NCBI GenBank assembly: GCA_037146835.1
Contig: JBAWWI010000119.1
Coordinates: 1 to 5,664, forward strand
DNA: 5,664 bases
Reading direction: 5' to 3'
DNA from: IMCC26256 sp037146835
Lineage (GTDB): Bacteria > Actinomycetota > Acidimicrobiia > IMCC26256
Position numbers and translations under genes: made by a program. The notes under the pieces were generated by a model. The model did not search any database. It was not told the DNA's origin and saw only the letters and a list, made by a program, of their open reading frames with translations. Positions 1 through 5,664 of this stretch are shown one piece after another. Position 1 is the first letter of the stretch, and every line of letters starts with the position of its first letter.

Positions 1-501
1 GCTCCTCCAGCCGCCGCACCGCAGGCTGCTGGTGCTGCCTTTGAGTCGAGCATCGAGGAGGTCATAGAGGCGTGGGCAGGGGTTCTAGAGACCTTGGAGC
101 GCAAGGTCCAGATTCAGGTGCAGGCAGCTAACCCGATCTCAGTCACCGATGGCGTCGTCACCTTCGCCGTGCCGCGCGACTCGATTGATTCAGTGCGCCC
201 AAAATTTCAGCAGGAAGCCCCTGCCATCCGAGATGGTTTCCTTGCAGCACTCGGTGAGATCCCGCGTTTCTTGCTTGTTCCGATTGAGCCGGTTGTGGAG
301 ATAGCCGAGCCAGTCGAGGAGAGACCAAAACGCAAGCGCCCAGAGACAGTCGCAGAGCCGGTTGAGCCAGAGCGCGAGCTCGAGGATGGCGTACACCCTG
401 ACGACATAATCGATACCCCAATTAACTCGGAGTTAGATTCGGTTACGCGCATCGAGAGTTTCTTTAGTGGAACGGTTGTTGAGGAGCACGAGAAGCCGTA
501 A
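1..501 (+). CDS. dnaX: DNA polymerase III gamma/tau subunit, C-terminal part (5' end outside window)
   Basis: The frame is open from base 1 and ends at TAA 499-501, giving the last 166 residues of a longer protein. Seen: an Ala/Pro-rich linker (residues 1-13), then a compact domain (about 14-100) starting FESSIEEVIEAWAGVLETL, with an alternating hydrophobic strand VTDGVVTFAVP and a helix ending in a FLLVP strand. A charged Pro/Glu linker with a basic PKRKRP patch and two AEPVE repeats follows, then a short tail (RIESFFSGTVVEEHEKP). This matches the C-terminal architecture of DnaX, and the downstream ybaB-recR pair is the classic dnaX neighbourhood. DnaX is the ATP-dependent clamp-loader subunit of the replicative polymerase. 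The AAA+ ATPase and zinc-binding domains lie upstream of the window, so the call depends on the C-terminal domain and synteny. A TTG at 94 in the same frame is internal, not a start. The tail resembles the conserved end of actinobacterial DnaX from memory; this was not aligned. Confidence 0.85.
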   Translation, partial: APPAAAPQAAGAAFESSIEEVIEAWAGVLETLERKVQIQVQAANPISVTDGVVTFAVPRDSIDSVRPKFQQEAPAIRDGFLAALGEIPRFLLVPIEPVVEIAEPVEERPKRKRPETVAEPVEPERELEDGVHPDDIIDTPINSELDSVTRIESFFSGTVVEEHEKP

Positions 502-554
502 GACGCAGAAGATCGCACCAACGCGGCTAGCGATAAAATTCTCCCTGTAGAGGT

Positions 555-585
555 TGTTCCGCAGGAAGGATTCTGCCCAGATAAT
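555..585 (+). promoter_or_regulatory. Weak candidate promoter for ybaB-recR
   Basis: GATAAT (580-585) resembles a -10 hexamer, one base from TATAAT. TTGTTC (555-560) is a poor -35 at a long 19-base spacing. Another -10-like TAAAAT (534-539) has no acceptable -35. The 134-base gap after dnaX leaves room for a separate promoter, but readthrough from dnaX is equally possible. Confidence 0.2.
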
Positions 586-614
586 TATGTTGAAGATCGT
601 GCAGAATGTTCTGC
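570..614. repeat. Inverted repeats GCAGAA/TTCTGC upstream of ybaB
   Basis: GCAGAA at 601-606 and TTCTGC at 609-614 form a 14-base palindrome with a 2-base centre. An earlier TTCTGC at 571-576 gives a possible 7-bp stem (ATTCTGC 570-576 with GCAGAAT 601-607). A further GCAGAA lies at 505-510, and GAAGATCG occurs at both 508-515 and 592-599. The palindrome sits 9 bases before the ybaB Shine-Dalgarno site, so it could be a protein-binding site or an alternative RNA fold in the ybaB-recR leader. The repeats are directly visible; any function is inference. Confidence 0.4.
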
Positions 615-622
615 GAATATTT

Positions 623-627
623 AGGAG
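623..627 (+). promoter_or_regulatory. Shine-Dalgarno site that fixes the ybaB start
   Basis: AGGAG lies 8 bases before ATG 636. It rules out the upstream in-frame ATG 606, which would place this site inside the coding sequence, and the out-of-frame ATG 631, which is only 3 bases away and soon reaches a stop. Confidence 0.8.
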
Positions 628-635
628 CGAATGAC

Positions 636-977
636 ATGGCGAAGCAGAAGCCCCAGATGAACGCAATGATGCGTCAGGTGCAGCAGATGCAGAGTGACAT
701 GCTCGCAGCGCAAGAGGCTCTAGCGTCAGAGATGATCGAGGCCACCTCCGGCGGCGGAATGGTCAAGGCCGTTGTATCAGGATCAGGGGAGTTGCGTGAG
801 GTGATTATCTCCCCCGAGGTTGTAGATCCAGAGGATATTGAGATGCTTCAAGACCTTGTAGTTGCAGCCGTAGGCGAGGCATTGCGCGAGGCGGAGGCGC
901 GTAAAAGTGCAGCTCTTGGTGGGGCTACAGGCGGGCTCGACCTAGATAAGTTTGGGCTAGGCGGATTGCTCGGGTGA
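636..977 (+). CDS. ybaB: YbaB/EbfC family nucleoid-associated protein
   Basis: This 113-residue protein has the usual length for the family. It starts with a Gln/Met-rich helix (MNAMMRQVQQMQSDMLAAQE, about 8-27), likely coiled-coil. The family core follows: a GGGMVKAVVSGSGELREV strand region, then ISPEVVDPEDIEMLQDLVVAAVGEALREA, then a Gly-rich tail ending LGGLLG. Family members form small dimers that bind DNA and act as nucleoid-associated proteins; the exact cellular role remains unclear. The start at 636 is chosen because AGGAG lies 8 bases upstream; an in-frame ATG at 606 would add ten residues and has no good ribosome site. The TGA stop overlaps the recR GTG start by four bases, and the gene lies between dnaX and recR as in many bacteria, which supports both the assignment and co-translation with recR. 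Confidence 0.93.
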   Translation: MAKQKPQMNAMMRQVQQMQSDMLAAQEALASEMIEATSGGGMVKAVVSGSGELREVIISPEVVDPEDIEMLQDLVVAAVGEALREAEARKSAALGGATGGLDLDKFGLGGLLG

Positions 978-1576
978 GTTCACTCTACGAAGGCCCTGTT
1001 CAGAATCTTGTAGACGAACTTGGTCGGCTTCCTGGTATCGGACCAAAGTCTGCACAGCGAATCGCCTATCACATTCTGAAATCTCCAACAGAGGATGCAG
1101 CGCGCCTTGCGGATGCCCTCACTGAGGCTAAGGCGCGCGTTACTTGGTGCCAGACATGCTTCAACCTGGCTGAGGGAGCGGAGTGCTCCTTCTGTCGCGA
1201 TGATCGCAGAGACCGCACAATCATCTGCGTGGTAGAGGAGCCGCGAGACATTGTTGCTATCGAGCGAACGCGAGAGTTCTACGGCCGCTACCACGTGTTA
1301 CAGGGTGCGATCTCTCCGATCGAGGGGATTGGCCCTGAGCAACTCAGGATTCACGAGATTCTCTTACGCATTGAGCCTGAGGGCGTTGAGGAAGTAATTC
1401 TTGCGACGAACCCAAATATTGAGGGTGAGGCGACAGCGATGTATCTCGCTAAATTGCTCAAACCTCTAGGAATCAAGGTCACTCGCATAGCCAGCGGCCT
1501 GCCGGTAGGTGGAGACCTTGAGTATGCGGATGAGATAACACTTGGGCGTGCACTCGAGGGGCGTCGCGAGGTTTAA
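974..1576 (+). CDS. recR: Recombination mediator protein RecR
   Basis: The 200-residue product has the full normal RecR length. Domains in order: helix-hairpin-helix (LGRLPGIGPKSAQRIAYHIL, about 16-35), a four-cysteine zinc finger (Cys59, Cys62, Cys71, Cys74), a Toprim domain (about 82-177, with acidic VVEEPRD and the TNPNIEGEATAMYL segment), and a C-terminal tail with GLPVGGDLEYADEITLGRAL, which is the Walker-B-like end of the family. RecR works with RecO (and RecF) to load RecA on single-stranded DNA at gaps during recombinational repair. The start is GTG 974, overlapping the ybaB stop as GTGA; AGGCGG (959-964) lies 9 bases upstream as a moderate ribosome site, so translational coupling is likely. 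No key residue is missing. It ends in TAA, convergent with metX at a 26-base gap. Confidence 0.98.
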   Translation: MSSLYEGPVQNLVDELGRLPGIGPKSAQRIAYHILKSPTEDAARLADALTEAKARVTWCQTCFNLAEGAECSFCRDDRRDRTIICVVEEPRDIVAIERTREFYGRYHVLQGAISPIEGIGPEQLRIHEILLRIEPEGVEEVILATNPNIEGEATAMYLAKLLKPLGIKVTRIASGLPVGGDLEYADEITLGRALEGRREV

Positions 1577-1602
1577 ATAGCAGCGTTGTTTGTAAGCGTT
1601 TC

Positions 1603-2739
1603 TTAGGCAAGAGCCTTTGAGATTAAAGCCGAGACGGCATCGTGCTCCACAAGAAAGCCATCGTGCCCTGCTATTGATTCGATCTCGATCACCTCCGAGA
1701 CTTGCTCGAGGTGTGATGCGATTTCATTCTGTAGCCGCAACGGATAGAGCCAGTCTGATGTGATGCCAGCGATCGTTACCGCTGCTGTCACTCTCGCCAA
1801 TGCCGTAGCGACTCCACCACGGCCACGGCCTACATCGTGATGGTTCATCGCTCGTGAGAGCGTGATGTAGGTATTGGCATCGAATCTGCGGGCGAGTTTC
1901 TCTCCGTGATACTCAAGGTATGACTCAACGGCGTAGCGCCCACCATCAAAGGGCGACTCATCGCCTTGGTGCCCACGGCCAAAACGCGCGTCAAGTTCGA
2001 TCTCGGAGCGGTATGAGATGTTTCCCATGCCGCGTGCAATTGAGAGCCCAGAGTGAGGCCCGTCACCTGGCGATGCGTCGTAGTAGTCGCCACCGCGCCA
2101 TCGCGGGTCCGCCTCAATGGCGCGAATCTGAATGCTTGAGAGTGCAATCTCCTCTGCAGTTGCTGTCGCACCGCATGCAATGAGCACCGCGCGCTTAATG
2201 CGATCAGGGAACGAGACAAGCCACTCAAGGGCTCGTTGCCCGCCCATGGATCCCCCGATCAACGCGCTCCATTCGGTGATGCCGAGGGAGTCGGCCAATG
2301 CAGACTCAATGACAGCTTGGTCGCGCACGGTAACTATCGGAAAGGTCGCTCCAAAAGGCTTACCAGTTCGCGGGTTGATTGAGGAGGGCCCTGTTGTCCC
2401 TTGGCATCCACCGAAAACATTTGGGCAGACCACGTAGAAACGGTCGGTATCGATTGCTTTACCGGGGCCGATCACCTCGCTCCACCAACCGTCGTGCGGA
2501 TGACCTGGCTCACTCGGCCCCGCAGCATGGCTGTCGCCAGTTAACGCGTGGAGAACCAATACAGCATTGGATCTATCAGGGGCGAGGGTCCCCCATGTTT
2601 CGTACGCGATTGTGATGTTCTCGATCTGCCCACCGGCCTCGAGAACATGTGGACGCGACGAAAACAGGGAGGCGAACTGCCTGCGCCCAGGCTCATCGCC
2701 CGGTCGCCACGCACCTGTTGCTGGAATTGGATCGGCCAT
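1603..2739 (-). CDS. metX: Homoserine O-acetyltransferase (MetX)
   Basis: This is an alpha/beta-hydrolase-fold acyltransferase of 378 residues, normal for MetX. Seen: the family block NVFGGCQGTTGPSSINP, the nucleophile elbow GGSMGG (Ser164), the MNHHDVGRGRGG segment, Asp329 in GITSDWLYP and His359 in AGHDGF, which complete a Ser-Asp-His triad. MetX transfers acetyl from acetyl-CoA to L-homoserine, the first committed step to methionine. Some family members use succinyl-CoA instead; acetyl is preferred here because the partner MetY normally takes O-acetylhomoserine. Start choice: ATG 2739 has AGGCGG (2753-2748) 8 bases upstream. A TTG at 2745 would add two residues but leaves only 2 bases to that site, so it is less likely. 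The gene follows metY by 17 bases and is the last of the operon, ending convergent with recR. Confidence 0.95.
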   Translation of the reverse strand: MADPIPATGAWRPGDEPGRRQFASLFSSRPHVLEAGGQIENITIAYETWGTLAPDRSNAVLVLHALTGDSHAAGPSEPGHPHDGWWSEVIGPGKAIDTDRFYVVCPNVFGGCQGTTGPSSINPRTGKPFGATFPIVTVRDQAVIESALADSLGITEWSALIGGSMGGQRALEWLVSFPDRIKRAVLIACGATATAEEIALSSIQIRAIEADPRWRGGDYYDASPGDGPHSGLSIARGMGNISYRSEIELDARFGRGHQGDESPFDGGRYAVESYLEYHGEKLARRFDANTYITLSRAMNHHDVGRGRGGVATALARVTAAVTIAGITSDWLYPLRLQNEIASHLEQVSEVIEIESIAGHDGFLVEHDAVSALISKALA

Positions 2740-2756
2740 ACTCAAGGCCGCCTACG

Positions 2757-4055
2757 TTACGCGCTTTTGGCGGCGCGAAACCCAGTCTCGATATCGGAGA
2801 TGATGTCGGCAAGCGACTCAAGCCCGATTGAGAGGCGAATGAGCCCTGGAGTAACCCCGGTTGTGGCCTGCTCCTCAGGTGTGAGTTGCTGGTGCGTGGT
2901 GCTCGCTGGGTGAATAGCAAGCGTACGAACATCACCAACGTTTGCGAGGTGGCTGATCAGCTCGAGGCTGTTGATAAATCTCGTGCCAGCCTCAACGCCG
3001 CCGGCAACCTCGAAGGCGATGATGGCGCCCTGACCATTTGGCAGGTACTCCTTTGCGCGGGCATTCCACTTACTTGACTCGAGTCCAGGGTACGCAACCC
3101 AATCGACGTCGTCATGCTTCTCAAGCCACTGAGCAATCTTCAGAGCGTTCTCGCAGTGCCGCTCCATGCGAAGCGAGAGAGTCTCGAGCCCTTGAATCAT
3201 GAGGAAGGCATTGAAAGGTGAGATCGCAGCACCAAGGTCACGCATGTAAGTAAGGCGGGCCTTGAGGATGTAACGCGCCGGGAAGAGCGCCTCTGGCAGC
3301 CCGGAGAATGAAAGGTTGTGATACGAGCCGTCAACCTCTGTGAAGTTGGCAAAGCGCCCGCTGGCCTCGTAGTCGAATTTTCCACCATCGACGATGATTC
3401 CGCCTACCGATGTGCCGTGTCCGCCGATGAACTTTGTTGCAGAGTGCGTGACGATGTCAGCACCATGCGCAAGCGGGGTGCAGAGGTATGGGGATGCGAG
3501 CGTGTTGTCGATTACGAGTGGAATCCCAGCGGCGTGAGCAATCTCAGAGACACCCTTGAAGTCGAAGATGTCGCCCTTAGGGTTACCGATTGACTCGCCG
3601 TAGAAAGCCCGAGTGTTGGGGCGAATCGCTGCCTGCCATGCCTCTAGGTCATCTGGGTCGTCAACGAACGTGACCTCAATGCCCATCTTTGGGAATGTGT
3701 AGTGGAGTTGGTTGTAGGTACCGCCGTACAGCGATGAGCTTGAGACGATGTGTCCACCATTCTCAGCAAGGTTGAGGAGCGCAATGGTCTGTGCGGCCTG
3801 GCCCGATGCAGTAGCGAGTGCGCCGACTCCACCCTCAAGCGCAGCAACGCGCTGCTCGAAGGCATCTTGGGTTGGGTTCATGATGCGGGTGTAGATATTC
3901 CCCAACTCGCCGAGCCCGAAGAGGGCAGCGGCATGATCTGTATCGCGAAATACATAGGAGGTGGTCTGGTAGATCGGAACTGCGCGAGCACCTGTTGTGG
4001 GGTCCGGTGCGGTACCTGCGTGAATCTGTCGAGTCTCAAATCCCCAGTCGGCCAT
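2757..4055 (-). CDS. metY: O-acetylhomoserine sulfhydrylase (MetY)
   Basis: This 432-residue PLP enzyme belongs to the Cys/Met metabolism family. The length fits MetY (about 430) rather than the shorter MetB or MetC (about 390). Seen: NIYTRIMNPT with Tyr55 and Arg57 (cofactor phosphate contact from the neighbouring subunit), SGQAAQT (84-90), the ring-stacking Tyr110 in SSLYGGTYNQL, Asp183 in VIDNTLASPY, the Schiff-base Lys208 in SATKFIGGHGTS, and substrate-carboxylate Arg407 in LIRLSIGLE. Residue roles come from family knowledge. It converts O-acetyl-L-homoserine and sulfide to L-homocysteine and acetate in the cytoplasm. Adjacent metX makes its substrate, so the pair is a direct-sulfhydrylation route. 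Start ATG 4055 has AGGAG six bases upstream. It is the first gene of the operon, with its own promoter and a long A/C-rich leader. Confidence 0.96.
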   Translation of the reverse strand: MADWGFETRQIHAGTAPDPTTGARAVPIYQTTSYVFRDTDHAAALFGLGELGNIYTRIMNPTQDAFEQRVAALEGGVGALATASGQAAQTIALLNLAENGGHIVSSSSLYGGTYNQLHYTFPKMGIEVTFVDDPDDLEAWQAAIRPNTRAFYGESIGNPKGDIFDFKGVSEIAHAAGIPLVIDNTLASPYLCTPLAHGADIVTHSATKFIGGHGTSVGGIIVDGGKFDYEASGRFANFTEVDGSYHNLSFSGLPEALFPARYILKARLTYMRDLGAAISPFNAFLMIQGLETLSLRMERHCENALKIAQWLEKHDDVDWVAYPGLESSKWNARAKEYLPNGQGAIIAFEVAGGVEAGTRFINSLELISHLANVGDVRTLAIHPASTTHQQLTPEEQATTGVTPGLIRLSIGLESLADIISDIETGFRAAKSA

Positions 4056-4061
4056 GGTGTT

Positions 4062-4066
4062 CTCCT
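4062..4066 (-). promoter_or_regulatory. metY Shine-Dalgarno site
   Basis: AGGAG on the minus strand, six bases before ATG 4055, directly follows the A/C-only part of the leader. It confirms the metY start. Confidence 0.85.
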
Positions 4067-4067
4067 A

Positions 4068-4111
4068 TTGGTTTGGTTTGGTTTGGGTTGGTTTGGGTTG
4101 TTTGGTTGTGT
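4068..4111 (-). repeat. 44-base A/C-only leader tract with pentamer repeats
   Basis: The plus strand contains only G and T from 4068 to 4111, so the metY mRNA contains only A and C there. It is built of GTTTG/GGTTG pentamers: GTTTG three times at 4071-4085, and a 10-base unit GTTTGGGTTG repeated exactly at 4081-4090 and 4091-4100. In the transcript it would be unstructured and lies immediately before the Shine-Dalgarno site. It may keep the ribosome site open, and as a short tandem repeat it may vary in length by slippage. Both roles are inference. Confidence 0.8.
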
Positions 4112-4114
4112 ACA

Positions 4115-4147
4115 AGGATTCTTAGAGTCGATCCTGCCCTCAAAGGG
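4115..4147 (-). promoter_or_regulatory. Two small hairpins at the 5' end of the metYX leader
   Basis: In the minus-strand transcript, CCCU-UUG-AGGG (4147-4137) would form a 4-bp stem almost at the predicted 5' end. AGGAU and AUCCU (4135-4131 with 4119-4115) would form a 5-bp stem with an 11-base loop. I do not recognise a known riboswitch core here. The stems are short, so they may be chance or may simply protect the 5' end. Confidence 0.3.
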
Positions 4148-4154
4148 TCCAATA

Positions 4155-4183
4155 ACCGTACGGGGCAATTCCCGACCCGTCAA
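4155..4183 (-). promoter_or_regulatory. metYX promoter (-35 TTGACG, -10 TACGGT)
   Basis: On the minus strand TTGACG (4183-4178) is followed after exactly 17 bases by TACGGT (4160-4155), fitting the TTGACN/TANNNT pattern of primary-sigma promoters in actinobacteria. Transcription would start near 4148-4149, giving a leader of about 93 bases. The spacer contains partly overlapping inverted repeats: on the plus strand ACGGG 4160-4164 with CCCGT 4176-4180, or CGGG 4161-4164 with CCCG 4171-4174. A repressor there would block the polymerase. The promoter is predicted from motif and position only. Confidence 0.6.
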
Positions 4184-4230
4184 GTCGGATTTAGGTTCTG
4201 CCCCCAAAATCTCCCCAAACGACTAAAACT

Positions 4231-4257
4231 GTCTCCTCGAGACCTACGGTCAGGTCA
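4231..4257. promoter_or_regulatory. Repeat cluster, possible operator between metYX and the oxygenase gene
   Basis: GTCTC-CTC-GAGAC (4231-4243) is a perfect 5-bp inverted repeat. It overlaps GACC-TAC-GGTC (4241-4251), a second inverted repeat, and then GGTCA GGTCA (4248-4257), a tandem direct repeat. Such density in 27 bases of a divergent intergenic region suggests a regulator site. It lies 41-67 bases before the oxygenase start and upstream of the metYX -35. I could not find a convincing promoter for the rightward gene; a TACGGT at 4245-4250 within the cluster could be a -10 but has no good -35. Confidence 0.35.
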
Positions 4258-4279
4258 TCTTGATTAATGAGGGCGCTAG

Positions 4280-4285
4280 AGGAGG
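4280..4285 (+). promoter_or_regulatory. Shine-Dalgarno site of the monooxygenase gene
   Basis: AGGAGG ends 12 bases before ATG 4298, longer than the usual 5-9. A second purine run AGAGG (4290-4294) is only 3 bases away. An in-frame TAG at 4277 excludes a longer protein, and the next in-frame ATG (4406) would cut into the conserved N-terminal extension, so 4298 stands. Confidence 0.55.
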
Positions 4286-4297
4286 GTCGAGAGGTCA

Positions 4298-5664
4298 ATG
4301 ACGAACAACAACTTAGGTAGTCAGCATGATTTTGCCGGCCTGCCATTCGCCGATGACGATGCTTCTCTAGCAAGGCACATTGCAGATTTAAGTGTCCCAA
4401 CACTGATGCTCTCGATGGTCCACATCGCCGGCGATATGTCAGTGCTCGATGGCTTGCCGCGCCCTGCTGGGATCTATCTCAATGAAGTGCAGGGCTTCAT
4501 GAGTGATGAGGATCAACAGTTAGTGCGAGACCGCGCATTAACGGTGATTAGTAACTACCGCGACGGAGGATGCGTACTTCCAGGTTCGTTGAGCCCCGAT
4601 TTAATACACGAGATGATGAATCTCTTGGTAGTACAAGAGGTGCCGGATGAGTATGTGCCGCTACTCCTAGAAGAGCTAGGCCTTGATGCGCCGGATACTC
4701 GTGAGGTTGCTCTTGAGGGTATAAGTGCTGATAAGCGCAGCGCCTTCAATGTTGTTGTCATAGGTGCTGGCATGTCTGGAATCCTTGCCGCGCAGCGTTT
4801 AGAGCATGCAGGCTTCTCTTATACCGTGATTGAGAAGAACGCTGGCGTTGGCGGCACTTGGTATGAGAACCGCTACCCCGGGGCTCGTGTTGATGTCGGG
4901 AACCATTTCTATTGTTACTCGTTCGCTCCGCGAGATGACTGGAGCGAATTTTTTGCGCGTCAACCAGAGTTGCAGAATTACTTCGAAGACTGCGCTCACG
5001 AGTTCAACATCTACAGGAATATTCGCTTTGAGACTGAAGTAGTTAGCGCAGAATGGTCAGAGGCTGATGCGCAGTGGTCTGTGCTTCTTCGCACGGGTGA
5101 TGGCTTAACTGAGACCATCTACGCGCAGAGTGTCATAAGCGCAGTAGGACAACTCAATCGCCCCAAACTTCCGGAGATTGACGGGCGAGATTCGTTCGCA
5201 GGCCTCTCGATGCACTCGGCCGCATGGGTAGACGGTTCAGACCTAACCGGCAAGCGTGTCGCTGTGATCGGAACAGGCGCAAGCGCGTTTCAGATTGTCC
5301 CAACAATCGCTCCAGAGGTTGAGTCCCTTAGCGTTTTTCAGCGCTCTGCTCCTTGGATGTTCCCCAACCCGCATTATCACGATGCTGTAGGCGAGGGCGT
5401 TGCATGGGCGATGCGTCACCTTCCCTTTTACGGTCGCTGGTATCGCTTGCTAATTTTCTGGCCTGCCTGCGACGGAGGCCTGCCTGCAATGAGGGTAGAC
5501 CCGGAGTGGCCGCATCAAGATCGTGCGGTTAGCGCAATCAACGATGCGGCGCGCGATTTCTTCACGCAGTGGATGGTTGAGCAGGTTGGGGGCGACGCCG
5601 AACTAGCCGCGAAGATCGTTCCGGATTACGTCTGCCTCGGTAAGCGCACTCTGCAAGACAACGG
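4298..5664 (+). CDS. Type I Baeyer-Villiger monooxygenase, 4-hydroxyacetophenone monooxygenase-like (3' end outside window)
   Basis: The frame is open from ATG 4298 to the window edge (455 codons plus two bases). Seen: an N-terminal extension (1-145), FAD Rossmann motif GAGMSG (156-161), GGTWYENRYPG...D (185-199, with the active-site-type Asp199), the Baeyer-Villiger fingerprint FAGLSMHSAAW (300-310), NADPH Rossmann motif GTGASA (325-330), and FQRSAPW with Arg349 matching the catalytic Arg of the family. The RVDPEWPHQDRAVSAIND segment and the GKRTLQDN near the edge are typical of the 4-hydroxyacetophenone monooxygenase branch, as is an extension of this length. Such enzymes use FAD, NADPH and oxygen to insert oxygen next to a ketone carbonyl, giving an ester or lactone; some oxidise sulfides. 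The fingerprint has Ser307 where Thr is common and Val311 after the Trp where Pro or Asp is common. The substrate cannot be read from the sequence. It is transcribed away from metYX. Confidence 0.9.
   Translation, partial: MTNNNLGSQHDFAGLPFADDDASLARHIADLSVPTLMLSMVHIAGDMSVLDGLPRPAGIYLNEVQGFMSDEDQQLVRDRALTVISNYRDGGCVLPGSLSPDLIHEMMNLLVVQEVPDEYVPLLLEELGLDAPDTREVALEGISADKRSAFNVVVIGAGMSGILAAQRLEHAGFSYTVIEKNAGVGGTWYENRYPGARVDVGNHFYCYSFAPRDDWSEFFARQPELQNYFEDCAHEFNIYRNIRFETEVVSAEWSEADAQWSVLLRTGDGLTETIYAQSVISAVGQLNRPKLPEIDGRDSFAGLSMHSAAWVDGSDLTGKRVAVIGTGASAFQIVPTIAPEVESLSVFQRSAPWMFPNPHYHDAVGEGVAWAMRHLPFYGRWYRLLIFWPACDGGLPAMRVDPEWPHQDRAVSAINDAARDFFTQWMVEQVGGDAELAAKIVPDYVCLGKRTLQDN

Noticed and set aside
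207..521. Minus-strand open frame over dnaX and other antisense frames over recR, metX and metY
   Set aside because: They lie fully within or across well-supported genes, show low-complexity Ser/Arg-rich translations and no recognisable domain or ribosome site; they are frame shadows.
541..600. Possible signal recognition particle RNA (GGAAGGA motif near 564-570 next to dnaX)
   Set aside because: The conserved AGCAG side of the SRP RNA internal loop is missing, and the flanks do not pair into the long hairpin expected of that RNA.
601..614. Palindrome as a LexA/SOS box upstream of ybaB-recR
   Set aside because: The actinobacterial box needs GAAC-N4-GTTC; here the GAA and TTC halves are two bases apart and lack the required outer bases.
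606..635. Longer ybaB starting at ATG 606
   Set aside because: It lacks an upstream ribosome site and would bury the good AGGAG (623-627); the added residues do not look like the family.
1577..1620. Terminator between convergent recR and metX
   Set aside because: The only hairpin, AGGC-AAGA-GCCT (1605-1616), has a 4-bp stem inside the metX 3' end and only three T residues after it on the plus strand; too weak to call.
4056..4183. SAM-type riboswitch before metY
   Set aside because: I do not see the conserved cores of SAM-I/IV or SAM-II, and the leader after the predicted start is only about 93 bases, nearly half of it A/C-only.
3878..4207. Minus-strand frame through the A/C tract giving an Asn/Pro/Gln-rich peptide overlapping metY
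   Set aside because: Its start lies upstream of the predicted metYX promoter and has no convincing ribosome site, and it overlaps the metY start in another frame; the biased composition comes from the repeat.
4191..4403. Small minus-strand frame across the start of the monooxygenase gene
   Set aside because: It overlaps the conserved N-terminal extension of the oxygenase and has no recognisable features.

Overview
The window reads as chromosomal DNA of an actinobacterium-like organism of moderate GC content. This placement is tentative. It rests on the dnaX-ybaB-recR gene order, an alanine/proline- and acid-rich DnaX tail, a TTGAC/TANNNT-type promoter, and frequent GAG/GCG codons alongside some TTA codons. 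No mobile element, CRISPR array, tRNA or rRNA was found. I see no defence system or other clearly undescribed system. The less ordinary material lies in two non-coding regions and in the oxygenase at the right edge.

Left part (1-1576, + strand): a DNA replication and repair block. It begins with the 3' end of dnaX (clamp-loader tau/gamma subunit, cut by the window edge). After a 134-base gap come ybaB (nucleoid-associated EbfC/YbaB family) and recR (recombination mediator). The last two overlap by four bases (GTGA) and should be translated together.

Centre (1603-4055, - strand): a two-gene methionine operon, convergent with recR. metY (O-acetylhomoserine sulfhydrylase) comes first and metX (homoserine O-acetyltransferase) follows 17 bases later. 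MetX acetylates homoserine; MetY replaces the acetate with sulfide to give homocysteine, so the pair is the direct-sulfhydrylation route to methionine.

Intergenic region (4056-4297): a 242-base divergent control region. On the minus strand it holds a good metYX promoter, then a leader of about 93 bases with two small hairpins, a 44-base tract of only A and C in the mRNA (pentamer repeats), and a clear Shine-Dalgarno site. Nearer the rightward gene is a compact cluster of inverted and direct repeats that could be an operator.

Right part (4298-5664, + strand): the first 455 codons of a type I Baeyer-Villiger monooxygenase that runs off the window. Its roughly 145-residue N-terminal extension resembles that of 4-hydroxyacetophenone monooxygenase.
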